Positions 39,230-49,955 are shown, counted from the first letter of the stretch. The stretch is DNA of 64,000 bases from Lepidostoma basale (GCA_022606425.2 JAHDVF020000510.1:496001-560000), one strand, 5' to 3'. The notes: a model not told the origin generated them from the letters alone. Numbers and translations are program-made.

Positions 39230-39944
39230 CTATGGAATTCCACAGTGTTAATGCCTTAGCGTTCAATAAACTGTTATATTATAATATCATAATTTTCTAC
39301 GAGTACTAAACACTTTTTGAGAATGTCGCGACAGCTGTTTCGCCAACAGATGTAACTCGCTAGCGAACTCCAAAATAAAAAAAATCACTTTTTAAATCAT
39401 TGATTTTTCAAGAATTCCTTAGAGATTCTAACACTTAGAACAACAGTCTAATTCAAATAGACACACACCAGCCCACGCTTTATATTAGATGACGAAAAGG
39501 GTTGCTCATTCTTTGGTGTCTATTCAACATTCCCAAAAACTATTTTTTTCCTATCGGGGATAAATTCTACAAATTCGATTTATGGCCGGCTAATTACAGG
39601 AAATACCCCTAAGTACGACGCAATGTTTTTTTAACTGATACTTTTATTATTAAATGCCTCAACGAAGTTTGTCCAGTTTCGATCCGGTGAACAAAATCAA
39701 ACATTTAACGTTTTTTCGTTACTCAATCAATTATATACTGGACCAATCAACGACCGAGGGCAAAAAGTGCCGCGGATGTGGAGTTTAGCGGAAATCGAAC
39801 AAAAAACTAATTGATTAAAATAGTTGAGTTATAGTGCCAACACTGAAGCCGTAATTTAAATTCTTCTTTACTAGTTTCAATCTAAGATATTTGTTTGCAG
39901 CGAAGAGTAACAATTTCGTTGGTTCTTGGGATAAATAAATTAGA
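39230..39944. other. Spacer with GCGACAGCTGTTTCG core
   Basis: GTCGCGACAGCTGTTTCGCC at 39327. Otherwise no gene or clear repeat is seen. TACGAGTA at 39298-39305. Confidence 0.45.
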
Positions 39945-40365
39945 GGTCGGAAGAATCGAAGTGGATGTTTAACTTTTTTTTTTATATATACCTACATCGT
40001 ATATACAACACTAACTTTAAAAAAAATTAAAATTACATATCAGACATGTTTTGGACAACCGGTCCTTCCTCAGTGATATTATAAAGATACATATTTAAAA
40101 CATTATATAATTATATAATATTTTAAATACGTATCTTTATAATATCACTGAGTAAGGGCCAATATACAAAGTATATAAAAAAGAAAAAGACAAATAAAAC
40201 ATCTACAACACAAAGTATGGCGAACATAAAATAAATGGATGTTTAACTCGCTATATGAATGTGGAGGAATCTAGAGAGGTGAGTTAGAAAAGTGTAGTGT
40301 GGCGGTCCATTCTCTCTGTCTATCCTTTCGGTGAAACGGCGTGATGGTTTGTTATTGCTGTTGTT
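39945..40365 (+). mobile_element. LINE-A 3' end split by a 262-bp insert
   Basis: GAGGTCGGAAGAATCGAAGT and TGGATGTTTAAC at 39945-39973 continue at 40248 with CTCGCTATATGAATGTGGAG, ILSVYPFGETA-stop and a GTTTGTTATTG tail. The interruption is flanked by a 12-bp duplication. Confidence 0.85.
39974..40235 (-). mobile_element. Hairpin-bearing insert with 12-bp TSD
   Basis: 262 bp between TGGATGTTTAAC copies (39962-39973, 40236-40247). It begins with a T run (39974-39983), like a reversed poly(A), so it is probably a retroposed transcript on the minus strand. Its centre is a near-perfect palindrome without spacer: 40064-40110 and 40111-40157 (44 of 47 pairs). Next to the left arm is GACATGTTTTGGACAACCGG. 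It has no coding capacity. Confidence 0.75.
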
Positions 40366-40439
40366 TTATATGTGAAACCAAAAAACTGAGTATCGGCTAA
40401 TAAGCCTCTCATTGAAAATTTAACAATTATTACATTACA

Positions 40440-40760
40440 GTAAATTCTTCTTCTTCTTCTTGGAGTACCATGTCAGGTCCTTCCGAGTTCGGCTATCACC
40501 TTGGCGTAGGCATCTCTGTCCTGTGCCAGACGGTTCATAATGATGTCCTGGTGAGTTCGACCAGAGTGGTTTCCTTGCCTTCTCTGGAGGATTTTCTGTC
40601 GGAGTTAACTTCCCTTAGCTGGGAGTATCCAGTTTTATGACGCTGGAAACTCGCCATTCGCCCTCTCTTTATCTGCTATGACAGTGGCCACATTGCCCGG
40701 GGTTCGCGGGGCCTGAGAGACCACTCGAGGACGCTAGAGAGTTGGACTTTGGTTACTGGT
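40440..40760 (-). mobile_element. LINE-C5-like fragment with (GAA)n tail
   Basis: CTTCTTCTTCTTCTTGGAGT then the minus strand RLAQDRDAYAKVIAELGRT-like block. Farther in, homology fades (GLRGPREPRAMWPLS-type residues). It resembles the 20452 copy at the 3' end only. Confidence 0.6.
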
Positions 40761-41403
40761 GTTGTTGGAACATGGCGCATTACGATATTTTTTAGAAGCA
40801 TTAATTTTAAAAATATATATTAACAAAAAAAAAATCGACTGATGTTTTCTGAACGAAAATTCGTATACGAAAGTTTTCTATCGAATTTATAATTCAATCT
40901 ACAGTATACCAAAAGGAAAATACATTTCATGTCATGACATCAATTGTGGTATATCACAGGGGCGGAGCTTCTGAACCATCAATAAAATAGCTTCTTCGAC
41001 TTTAATTCAGAGAAGGAAGCACGCAATGCTCTTCATTTTATCAGTGGCGGGGTGAAATATATTCTAAACAAAATTAATGTAAGTATGAATTAAAAACGCG
41101 ATTGTTTTTATGGCTGGTGACAAATTTGTTTCGCCTTGCGAGGGCATTTTCAAATTGAACCTAATCGCCAAACGAAATGGGGATCGAGCCTTTGCGGTAG
41201 TATTATAATAGAGTATTACCAAATTAAAAACAAAATCATCAATAAAAATAATGTAAGTTTTTTTTATATAAAAAGTTATCAGTTAACGCATTACGTTAGG
41301 CACAATTTAGTTTTCTATGTAATTAATTTACTATTACAAATCTTTTGGTAAAACAAGATTTATAAATATTATAAAAAAATACCTAATAAAAAAATACTAG
41401 CCA
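40761..41403. other. Spacer, no feature recognised
   Basis: AT-rich; no gene or repeat match. Confidence 0.5.
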
Positions 41404-41606
41404 CCCCGAAGGTTCCGGGTTCGATTCCCGGCTATGGCAGTGTGATTGTCACACTGTCTTTGGTCTGGTGTAGAATTCTAGTGACAATAAAATGGCGATC
41501 ACGTGTCACGAGAATCACTATGATAGCTATAATACCCTTTACATCGATTTGGCTCATGCTGTCATGATGTGAAGAGCGATTCAACAAAATAATAATAATA
41601 ATAATT
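41404..41606 (+). mobile_element. SINE-T copy T4, head truncated at the B box
   Basis: CCGAAGGTTCCGGGTTCGAT (B box) onward is nearly identical to T3, with a 10-bp deletion after TGGCGATCACG and an (AAT)n tail. Confidence 0.87.
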
Positions 41607-42110
41607 CGTATCATACTTTATTTTTATGAGATTTTCGCGACAACTGTTTCGTATTAATGATAAATATACAATCCATCGTTTTGGCCGAAACACCACGATA
41701 CTTTTATTATTAAATGATTTAATTTTAACAATGTTCGTACCATATTTTATTTGTGGTCTGTGATGTTGAAGACATAGTGAGATGGGGAAGAAGCAGAAGG
41801 CGCTTTTGTAGAGACCACGTGGACCGCATGGAGAATACAAGAATTCCAAAAATTGTTAAAGATGAAAACCCAAGCAGCAAGAGATTACCAGGAAGGCCGC
41901 CGAAGAGATAGAGAGGTGGCTGGCCATCATCATCCCAGGACAGCCCACCGTCACAAACAGGTCATACGACCTAAACTAAGAGGAAGAAGAAGAAGATATT
42001 TTATTTGTCGCGACAACTGTTTCGCTAATCTATGTTGGTATCATCAGGTGTCACAAACAACTGTTGTTACCAATATACGTTCGTAAAAGAGCCTCATTAA
42101 ACTATTAAAG
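41607..42110. repeat. GCGACA-type repeat split by LINE-C4
   Basis: GATTTTCGCGACAACTGTTT at 41630 and TCGCGACAACTGTTTCGCTA at 42008, with GGCCGAAACACCACGATACT between them, belong to the short fold-back repeat group. LINE-C4 is inserted at 41755-41995. Confidence 0.5.
41755..41995 (+). mobile_element. LINE-C4 insertion with 13-bp TSD
   Basis: TSD ATATTTTATTTGT at 41742-41754 and 41996-42008. The sequence is more than 90% identical by eye to 20060-20300: VEDIVRWGRSRRRFCRDHVD, RMENTRIPKIVKDENPSSKR, then a frameshift and the CAGGTCATACGACCTAAACT end with (GAA)n. Confidence 0.92.
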
Positions 42111-42465
42111 GAGCCGTTTTTTTCACGAACCGCAGTGTGCGACTACTGCACTTAATCGTAAAGCAAAATAATATTCTGCATTTTACTAACATAGTGAGAA
42201 TTAAAAAAAAAATGTATGAGCCGCCACTGCCATCTCATGTCTTCGTGCGAACAGACGCCTTCCCCGCGCGAACCGCCCGTGTTTCGATCAACGTTTAATT
42301 AACTCCACCGCATTCATACATCGTTTATACGATGCGGAAAGCTGGGTGCAATCTCGATTCAGTTACACAGAAATACTAAACGCGGATGTGCATAATTTAT
42401 GGTCATTGTAGCAATAAATGGAACACATCGCGATATTGCTCTCTACTTAAATTAAGTTTAAACCA
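42111..42465. other. Spacer, no feature recognised
   Basis: No gene or matched repeat is seen. Confidence 0.5.
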
Positions 42466-42512
42466 ATTAGCCGTCACGCCGTCTCCCGAAGGGGCGAGCA
42501 GAAAAATAGGAC
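42466..42512 (-). mobile_element. LINE-A end fragment
   Basis: CCGTCACGCCGTCTCCCGAA and GGGGCGAGCAGAAAAATAGG are the last 45 bp of LINE-A without a clear tail. Confidence 0.65.
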
Positions 42513-43261
42513 CAAAATATACTAAAATATATTCACGTGAAAAATGCAAAACTTACTAAATATGCTCATTCAATCAGAAGCTAAAGCTCTAGGTGCTAAT
42601 ATGTACCCATTTTACAAACATATTTTGGAAGCAAAAAAAGTGCTATCCAGTCAATTCAGTTAAAATAACTGAAAATTGTGCAGAGTAAATTTACAAAAGA
42701 TATTGGATCATATAATGGAATGCTCACATGCTCCTCATTTCCTCTGACCCTTTAATAACTTCCTACAGAAGTAACTCTCAAAGGCCTACGGGTAGTTTTA
42801 ATCCAGAGGTTATAAAATTGCTACAAAATCCGCAACCACCAGATACTACAGATAATCTATCTGAGATAACATGGTTATTATGATTCTACTTAATTTTCAT
42901 TTTTGTCCTTATTTTACTTCACGTTTTTTTAAAAATATTTTTACTACTTATACCTTCGAACAATAATTACTTGTACATATGCATTTAACGGTATATCAAT
43001 AGTTTAATTTTGTCTTAGATAAATGCATTTTCTAACAATAATTAGTAGATTTATCTACATAATAATTTCGATGATTTACTAAATTTTGATATTTCTAATA
43101 TAAGTTGAAATATATTATGTATTCACATTTCTTTAATAAAACAAGTATTTCATATAACAAATATTACAGTTTTTATGTTATAATTTTTTTTAAACCATTA
43201 ATTACCATTTTATTACATATTTGAGAAATTTCCCGTCAGATTTGAATTTGGGACCTCTGTG
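42513..43261. other. AT-rich spacer
   Basis: No gene is seen. The possible frame around 42546-42885 shows no domain I recognise. Confidence 0.45.
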
Positions 43262-43312
43262 CGCCGTTACCCCTTTAGAGAGTCGGCGTGATGGTTAGAT
43301 AATTAGTTAGAG
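43262..43312 (+). mobile_element. LINE-A end fragment with tail
   Basis: GTTACCCCTTTAGAGAGTCG and GCGTGATGGTTAG with a decayed GTTAG tail. Confidence 0.65.
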
Positions 43313-43342
43313 TTTTACATCAGTGCCAAAAAAATATCTTCT

Positions 43343-43405
43343 CATTCTTCTTCTTCCTTGTTGTAGACCTATGTGGTCTGTTCTCCAGGGTGTTGCTCCT
43401 CCTGA
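43343..43405 (-). mobile_element. LINE-C3 end fragment
   Basis: CTTCTTCTTCCTTGTTGTAG to CAGGGTGTTGCTCCTCCTG is the reverse of the last 60 bp of LINE-C3 (30790-30852). Confidence 0.78.
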
Positions 43406-43451
43406 AGTTCAAGAGAAATGTGAGTGTATTTATTTACTTATTGACCTTTAT

Positions 43452-43890
43452 TAATCTTGTTCTTGTACCGACCCTTATGTATGGAAGCGAAGCATGGAAC
43501 AGGCAAAAGAAGGATGAAAGTAGAATAAATGCAGTAGAAATGAGATCTCTTAGACGAATGTGTGGATACTCTGTGTATGATAGAGTGTCGAATGAAAATA
43601 TAAGAAGTGAGTGCGGTGCAAATGATGGTGTTACGAACAAAATAATGAAAAGATCATTAAGATGATTTAGACACATGGAAAGAATGAATGAAGAAAGGAA
43701 TTGTAAAAAATTATATGTTAACGATGTAAATAGAACTAGAATTAGAGGAATACCGAGGAAAACGTGGGAAGATCAAATAAATCAAATATTGAATGTCGGC
43801 CGTGTGAGGAGTCGAGAGAGAAACGAAAGAAAAGTGTGGCGGTCCATTCTTTCTGCCTACCCCTTCGGAGAGACGGCGTTATGGTTAGTT
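43452..43890 (+). mobile_element. LINE-A copy
   Basis: VLVPTLMYGSEAWNRQKKDE, SRINAVEMRSLRRMCGYSVY, IRSECGANDGVTNKIMKRSL, then a stop in place of W (TGA at 43662), MERMNEERNCKKLYVNDVNR, RGIPRKTWEDQINQILNVGR. A deletion removes the RRACMTRC block before RKVWRSILSAYPFGETA. Tail GTTAGTTAG, where the stop codon is changed to TTA. Confidence 0.88.
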
Positions 43891-44617
43891 AGTTTTATTA
43901 TTCATTTCCCAAGTACATGGTTTTAATACCCCCAACTGGGGTTACCCGTTTAAGGGAGAGTACTATGACGTATAATATTATTATGACCTTCGCGGCCGAG
44001 TGGTAAATAATAGCTTACCACTGATTTTACAAAATGGCGCACTTAAAATATAAGTCATAAAAATAATAATAATTAATATATCAATCAATTAATATTTCGA
44101 GTTGGCGTACCAATCGTAAAGAAATCGATATTTGAGAAGTTAATTAAGTTTTGCGATTAAGTTAACACAAAACTGGTTAATGACTAAACATGGACGTAGT
44201 GCCAACACCGGGAGTTGAACTCGGATCACGAAGTGTATATTGGTCGGTCCGAAGGCAGTCCAGGCCACGTGGGCGATCGGGCTGATGACCTAGGATAGGA
44301 AGGGAAGCCACCGTATAGGGACGCGATTCACCGTTAAGTGTCATCGATGATCATAATCGATTATTCGAAAATCGAGGAATAAAGAGTACTGAAGTTCTCT
44401 TATTATTTCAATACAAGTTCTGTTTTTTTCGATGTTTTATTTAAAAAGAATGTTATTAAAAATATTGGAGGTAACATTAAATAACAAAATACAATTTATG
44501 AATAATCATAAAAAGTTTCGAATCTAAAAAAAAACCTTATGATAGAAGAGAGAAATGGAAAGTATAAAGAAGGTATGTGTAGTAGGGTGAGGAAGGCACA
44601 AACCTAGTGTGCCTACC
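43891..44617. other. Spacer with SINE-head remnants
   Basis: GACCTTCGCGGCCGAGTGGT (43986-44005) is a SINE-T-like A-box region without the rest. 44180-44310 (minus) has GTGGCCTGGACTGCC and GAGTTCAACTCCCGGTGT, a weak B box, perhaps SINE-U. No gene is seen. Confidence 0.4.
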
Positions 44618-45052
44618 CTAAAAGTTACCGAATTTGTCTATCTGAGAAGCTTGTTTACAAGAGATGGAAGAATGGAGAAATATATCGGAAGAAGGGTTGG
44701 AGTTGGAAACAAAATAAATGGGGCACTAGAAATAGAAATATATCGACTGAAGCAAAACAGTGGAATAAAAAATTAAATAAACACAAATGTCCGGATCGTC
44801 CAGCTGACGACAAGTGCACCATCTAAAAGAACATTATGTGTTAAATTATTGTTATGTGTTATTTTATTTTATATGATTGTATTTTGTATAATTTGTTTTA
44901 GATTTATTATGTAGACGTTGAATGATTGAAGTGTGCGCGGGAGACGCCTATTGGTGGCGATGAGTCGCAGTCCATTCTTTCTGTCTACCCTTTCGGGGAA
45001 ACGGCGTGATGGTTAGTTAGTTAGTTAGTTTCGACTGAAGCAAAGATGGCAT
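44618..45052 (+). mobile_element. LINE-A fragment split by element S
   Basis: Reads KVTEFVYLRSLFTRDGRMEK, a frameshift, GRRVGVGNKINGA and RNISTEAK across the insert: the segment before it ends ATATCGACTGAAGCAAA and resumes after it with GATGGC. Homology fades soon after. Confidence 0.82.
44757..45030 (+). mobile_element. Element S inserted in LINE-A, 14-bp TSD
   Basis: 274 bp between TCGACTGAAGCAAA copies (44743-44756, 45031-45044). It starts within the AT-rich body (TTAAATAAACACAAATGTCC) and lacks one of the two ~118-bp units of the 22639 copy. It keeps GTGTGCGCGGGAGACGCCTA, loses the right half of the stem-loop by deletion, and ends with the LINE-A-like 50 bp and (GTTA)4. Confidence 0.88.
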
Positions 45053-45590
45053 AAAATTATCTATTAAATAAAGTAAATATCATAGACATTAACACTATTT
45101 TAATGTGTTTTTTTCATTTTTAATATGTACGAGTATTGTATACCTCTAAAAAATAATGGTTGGAACCAGAACTAAATTGTGAACGATTATTTAGATATTT
45201 TTGATATATCTTTGACACTCGATAACTGTTCATATAATACGACACCCATCACTAGACCGAGGTCGGTTCGGATAGCTTTCTCACAAGCTGAGATAAGCGA
45301 TCGTATAATCCGGGAGTAAAACTCGAATTATCTCTATCGGAGATAAAGCGTAACAGAGATGTATCAATTTATACATATTATCTGGACCGAATACGAGGCA
45401 AACAACACGGTACTATTTATTATATCGAAATAGAAGTCAATAAGGCAATACACGATAACGTAAGATAACCATATAATATCATTTACACCATAACTAAAAA
45501 CCAAGTTAATTTATGATAGACATCACGAAAAAATGACAGTGCGTTTAATGAACGCATACCAATTATTTATACTTCTGCAGTAATTTCGTT
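45053..45590. other. Spacer with a small LINE-A scrap
   Basis: 45158-45185 (minus) resembles the GVLVPT region (GGAACCAGAACTAAATTGTG). Otherwise no gene. TACGAGTA at 45128-45135. Confidence 0.4.
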
Positions 45591-45679
45591 TAAAACTAAT
45601 ATATAGATGGCGCTGGTGTAGATTGAACTAAAATGTGAAGTATGGTGTTACATTGTAGCATATATACATCTTCCAAAAA
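45591..45679 (-). repeat. Repeat R, second copy
   Basis: ATAGATGGCGCTGGTGTAGA and TATATACATCTTCCAAAAAT pair with repeat R at 15733-15815 in reverse. It abuts LINE-A. Confidence 0.55.
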
Positions 45680-45868
45680 TTGGGTTCGGACATATGGAAT
45701 GCATGGATGGACAAATAATGGTTAAGAAAGTATACGTTAATGATGTAAATGTGTTACGGAGTCGAGGCAGACCGAGGAAAACATGGCATGAACAAATTAA
45801 TCAAATTTTAAAGGTTGGTCATGTTAGAAGTCGGAGGAATCGACGTGCGTGTATGACTCGTTGTATGA
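45680..45868 (+). mobile_element. LINE-A internal piece joined to element S
   Basis: FGHMECMDGQIMVKKVYVND, VNVLRSRGRPRKTWHEQINQ, ILKVGHVRSRRNRRACMTRC, M, then element S. The normal end of this LINE-A copy is absent. Confidence 0.87.
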
Positions 45869-46108
45869 AATTATTAGTTAAGTTATTTTATTTTATTTTA
45901 TATCATTGTATGTTATATTATTTGTCTTAGATTTATTTTTTGATCGAAATGTGCGCGGGAAAAACCTACTGGTGGCGATGAGGTTCGCAACCCATCACAT
46001 CGCGTCTCCCGCGGGATAGGAAAGAGAAGGATCGGTTAAACTGTGGCAGTCCATTCTTTCTGCCTACACCTTCGGGGAGACGGCGTGATGGTGAGTTAGT
46101 TAGTAATA
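45869..46108 (+). mobile_element. Element S, 5'-truncated copy
   Basis: AAATTATTA, TTTTATATCATTGTATGTTA, GTGCGCGGGAAAAACCTACT, AACCCATCACATCGCGTCTC, GGAAAGAGAAGGATCGGTTA, then the LINE-A-like end CCTTCGGGGAGACGGCGTGA and GTTAGTTAG. It follows a LINE-A piece in the same orientation, so LINE-A/S may be a template-switch product. No TSD is seen. Confidence 0.82.
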
Positions 46109-46570
46109 TTTAGTTTAATTTTAGCGAGCTGCCGAAACCGGTAGCCATAAACCTAGTGGAATTCAAGTAAATAAATATTACAAAAGAATTTTTAATATAT
46201 ATTTTTTTTCATTATTTAAAAAAATATAGCACTGGTTACAATACAGCACTCCTCCACGAGTACGGATCACAGGCGGAGAGTATCTGGACCATTGTGCAAT
46301 GACAAGCAATGGGTCAATTAGGCCCAATCCAAAGGGAGCTGCCATTAACGCATGATTAATGGGTAGCGCCGATCCCGATGCAAGTGCAACAATAGCCGGG
46401 CGGATAGAACGCCCATTCGGATCTCTATTAGTAGACAATGCCGGCGAGATTGGGAGTATAAATTCCTTGTTTTATATTAACTGACCATGATTATGATGTA
46501 ATCGAAATGATTCAAGAGTAACAGTAACTACCGAGCTGCTGGTTGCAACTTATGGCCTTGAAACTACTCG
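46109..46570. other. Spacer, no feature recognised
   Basis: GC is moderately raised at 46250-46440. The minus-strand 86-codon frame (46438-46178) has no domain that I recognise. Confidence 0.45.
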
Positions 46571-46905
46571 TATAACATCAACCAAACAAAGTGTCGAAAT
46601 CTGCGAGAGATCCAAAGAGCCATGTTAGGAATAAGCCTTAGAGACATAGTCAGAAACACCAACGACATCATCTACCGTGTAGCGACTGTAAAATGGCTAT
46701 AGACTGGTCACGTAGACAGAAGTTCAGACGAAAAATTGTCAATAAGACTGCTGAAGAGGATACCATGGATACCAGGGACCGCAACTACGGTGGAAGGATG
46801 ACCTGAACCGACACGCAGAACCTGGATGAAATCTGCAAGAGTCAGAATGGCGTGGAGGCAAATGGTTGAGGCCTTTGTACAGAAGACGGGAATAGGCTGA
46901 AGAAG
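46571..46905 (+). mobile_element. LINE-C7 copy with (GAA)n tail
   Basis: TKCRNLREIQRAMLGISLRD, IVRNTNDIIYRVATVKWL, TGHVDRSSDEKLSIRLLKRI, PW, a frameshift, RPQLRWKDDLNRHA-like and MVEAFVQKTGIG-stop, GAAGAAGAGGAA. It extends farther 5' than the other C7 copies. Confidence 0.83.
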
Positions 46906-47035
46906 AAGAGGAATAGTAACTACATATTGATTTTCAGCCCATTTGATTTTAATACCACATCAGCGCTTGAAACAATACACGATGTTTTTGTCACGAACTT
47001 GTCATCAACTCTCTCTTTTTCTTCTTATTCTTTTA

Positions 47036-47370
47036 GACCTTTGGTCTGTTCCTATTGACAAGCTGGCCTCTCTTGGTAAGATGAGTCCCAGCAATTCCTC
47101 TATCTTTTTGGTGATCTTCCGGGGGATGATAGCCAACAAAATCTGATCCATCACAATGTCCAGCGCCATTTTAACGTTGCCTGGCTCTAATAGTGGTGTT
47201 TATCACCCTGTCCGCTATAATTATTCCTAACATTGCTCTTTCCAAAGCTCTTTTGATAATTATCAATTTGTTTGCACTTTTCTGAGACAATTTTTATAGT
47301 TCCAAACCCAGGTTAACACCGGAAGGACGCAATAGTCAAACACGTTTCGTTTAAGGTTAATGGGTTCATA
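47036..47370 (-). mobile_element. LINE-C1/C7-like fragment
   Basis: The minus strand reads LKRNVFDYCVLPVLTWVWNY, ANKLIIIKRALERAMLGIII, ADRVINTTIRA, the block just after the RT domain (usually VFDxCVLPVxTYG... AMERAMLGVSLRDRIRN). It decays toward its 3' end (47040-47150), with AGACCTTTGG. Confidence 0.65.
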
Positions 47371-47519
47371 GATTTTCGAATATATGGTCCAATGGACGAA
47401 AAGCAGCCCAACCCATCCCAAACCAATTCTTCGGTCAGAGGCTAAATATTATAAATCATTCTTTTAAATCTTGCCCAAACATGTGTGTATAAAACGTAAA
47501 GCAATGTTGTTAAAGTTAA

Positions 47520-47850
47520 ATAATATCTTCATCAGCTTGTCTCCATCCACTGCTGGACGTAAGCTTCTCCAAACCCACGCCATCCCTCTCGGTCTCTCCC
47601 CGGTTTTCTCCAAACCCTTCCCGCTGTCCGCACAATATCTTTGCTCAACCTGGCAGGCTGTCAACCTTGGCATCCAGTAACCCTCTGGCTCCATCTTCCA
47701 TCATTCCGTCGGCACACATGCCCAGCCCACTGCCTTCATTAACTTGCATCATTCTTGCAATGCGTATCCTTATGTCGGTGACCCTGGTGCGTCTTCCAAT
47801 CTCCACTTTGGGAATATGGCATCTAAGCGAGATAGCCAACGTGGATCTTT
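47520..47850 (-). mobile_element. LINE-C8 C-terminal fragment
   Basis: The minus strand from 47854 reads MERSTLAISLRCHIPKVEIG, RRTRVTDIRIRIARMMQVNE, GMCADGMMEDGARGLLDAKV. Then, frameshifted, RDGVGLEKLTSSSGWRQADE and a GAT/GAAG end. Related to C1/C6. It abuts the AAT tail of LINE-D. Confidence 0.68.
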
Positions 47851-48490
47851 CCATAATAATAATAATAATAATAATTAGGCTAATTTGTATAGCGCCGTTT
47901 TCGTGAATAGCTCACCTCAAGGGCGCTTTGACAATGTTTTTAGTCATGAGAGCTGCATGTGACACCAGCAATCAGATAACCGTTGTTTACATTTTATGGG
48001 ATATTTTGAAAAGGTGGGTTTTTAGGTGAGATTTAAAGTCTGTCGGATTGTCAATGCATCTGAGGCGTGCAGGAAGCATATTCCAGGCGGACGGACCTGC
48101 CACTGCGAAGGCCCGATCTCCGAAATTTGTCCGGGGGTTGCGCTTTGGCTCAACTAATCTGCCTATTGCCGAGGAGTTTGCTGATCGAAGCGTAGATTGC
48201 CGCAAGTTAGGGCTATCAGCAACACAAAGTTCAGATATATAGGCTGGTGCCATTCCGTGAAGCGCTTTAAAAACCGTCCAGCATAGTTTATACTGGATTC
48301 TTTCAGGACACTTGAGCCAATGAAGATCTTTTAGATGTTGTGAAATATGCGAGTTTTTTGGAACACCTTTATAAGTCGTGCTGCCGCATTGAAAACGGAT
48401 TGAAGTTTGTTCGTTTGTTTCTTGGGTATGTTGGCATATATGCCGTTGCAATAGTCGAGTCGAGATACGACGAAGGAATTAACAAGTGTT
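47851..48490 (-). mobile_element. LINE-D copy, long open frame
   Basis: (AAT)n tail, 3' UTR, then a minus-strand frame of 154 codons (48451-47987): QRHICQHTQETNEQTSIRFQ, HISQHLKDLHWLKCPERIQY, KLCWTVFKALHGMAPAYISE, LRSANSSAIGRLVEPKRNPR, NFGDRAFAVAGPSAWNMLPA, FKSHLKTHLFKISHKM-stop. The best-preserved LINE-D C-terminus here. 5'-truncated. Confidence 0.9.
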
Positions 48491-48871
48491 TTTAATGCAT
48501 GGTTCCATGGTTCGATATAAATAATATAGTATGTAATAATGAAAAAAACTAAATTATAATTAGGTCCCAGCGGGGCCTAGAAGTCCTCACGACACACTCG
48601 ACTGTCAAAAACCATCAATCAACTGTTGGGAGTAATCTCGGAGCTAATTTCCTAACATACCGTATACGGGTCCGTGCATAAGAACCACCGTCCGAGTACA
48701 CTACATCCAATGTATGGGACGCAATTAAAATACTCAAATAATTACAAATTATATATAGACGGTAGTGAGTAATAATTATACTGCTGCCATGTCAGGAACG
48801 ATGCTGCTTCATCTGTGATCGCAGTGGTGGCGCGTAACTTTTATACGCCTCCGACTTTGACTGTTATATTC
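48491..48871. other. Spacer, no feature recognised
   Basis: Some moderately GC-rich sequence at 48560-48720 without a match. Confidence 0.45.
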
Positions 48872-48881
48872 CATACTAGTT

Positions 48882-49549
48882 AACTAACTAACTAACTAAC
48901 TAACTAACCATCACGCCATTTCCCCGGAGGGGTAGGCAGAGAGGATGGATCGCCACACTGGCCTGTCCTGGCACACCTCTCGGGCTTCCTCCACATTCAT
49001 ACATCGCACCATGCACGCACGTCGATTATTCCGACTTCGAATGTGGCCGCCTTTTAGTAATTGGTTAATTTGGTCATGCCATGTTTTCCTCGGTCGTCCT
49101 CGGCTTCTTTTCCCACTCACGCTGCTTGTGTACAACTTTTAACCATTCTACTCTCATCCATTCGTTCCATATGTCCGAACCATCTCAGGGATCCTTTTTT
49201 AATTTTATTCATGATGCAGTCATCTGTCTTACATTTCTTTCTTATTTCATCGTTCAGTATTCTATCATACAACGTTTTCCCGCACATTCTTCTTAGTGAT
49301 CTCATTTCTACGGCGTTTATCCTGCTTTCATCCTTCTTTTGCCAGCTCCAAGCTTCACTTCCATACATGAGGGTTGGCACTAGAACTCCATTGTGTACTG
49401 CCATCTTTGCTTCTGTGGATATATTTCTATTTGCAGTAATGACTTTCAGTGCGCCATTTATTTTATTCCCAGCACCAACCCTCCTTTCGATGTCTTTCTC
49501 CATTTTTCCGTCTCTTGTAAACATGCTTCCCAGATACGTAAATTGTAAA
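48882..49549 (-). mobile_element. LINE-A insertion with 10-bp TSD
   Basis: TSD CATACTAGTT at 48872-48881 and 49550-49559. The minus strand reads MFTRDGKMEKDIERRVGAGN, KINGALKVITANRNISTEAK, MAVHNGVLVPTLMYGSEAWS, RRMCGKTLYDRILNDEIRKK, SLRWFGHMERMDESRMVK. A one-base loss follows at about 49137, then RSRGRPRKTWHDQINQLLKG, RRACMVRCMNVEEAREVCQD, ILSAYPSGEMA-stop and a long (GTTA)n. Only one frameshift is present, so this is a young copy of the KTLYDR sub-family. Confidence 0.93.
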
Positions 49550-49561
49550 CATACTAGTTCG

Positions 49562-49610
49562 ATTATTAAACTGGACTTTTAAGCCAGTGAAGTTCCTTTA
49601 AATGATATAT
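49562..49610 (-). mobile_element. LINE-D scrap
   Basis: ATTAAACTGGACTTTTAAGC and CAGTGAAGTTCCTTTAAATG match LINE-D at 22105-22150. Confidence 0.6.
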
Positions 49611-49955
49611 TCATAATATTCCCGTGGTTATTTATAGAATGATACGAACCGAGTCATAATTAACTTTTAAATTAATTAATACTTTTCGTAGGACAGGCAA
49701 ATATAACCTTAATATAATCAAATGATTTTTCTGAAATCTCTTGATGGATATTCATTTTAAATAATAATTAAATAAAACGATGTTTTTAACTACTTCCACT
49801 TTGTCTTTATTTCGACAGCGACCGGTTTCGCCAGGCTCGCTGGCATCGACAGACTGGTGACACTATTGCAAATCGAGTCCTTTATATACTCGTACATACA
49901 GATCAGGGGTGGTTAACATGATTCTATACAAAAATAATCTTAAATATTTATGTAA
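49611..49955. other. Spacer with inverted-repeat-type core
   Basis: GCGACCGGTTTCGCCAGGCT (49817) is a palindromic-core repeat of the CGAAAC kind. 49898-49945 is the reverse of the sequence flanking LINE-C3 at 30858-30905 and shows that copy's empty target site. Confidence 0.55.
49887..49894. other. TA-CTCG-TA hexamer gain
   Basis: The paralogue at 30893-30912 reads CTGTATGTATATGAAGG. The reverse complement here reads CTGTATG-TACGAGTA-TATAAAGG, exactly 6 bp longer at a TA. Confidence 0.72.

Noticed and set aside
49061..49582. A 173-codon plus-strand frame
   Set aside because: Antisense shadow of the LINE-A copy at 48882-49549; similar shadows occur over most LINE-A copies because their reverse strand is low in stops.
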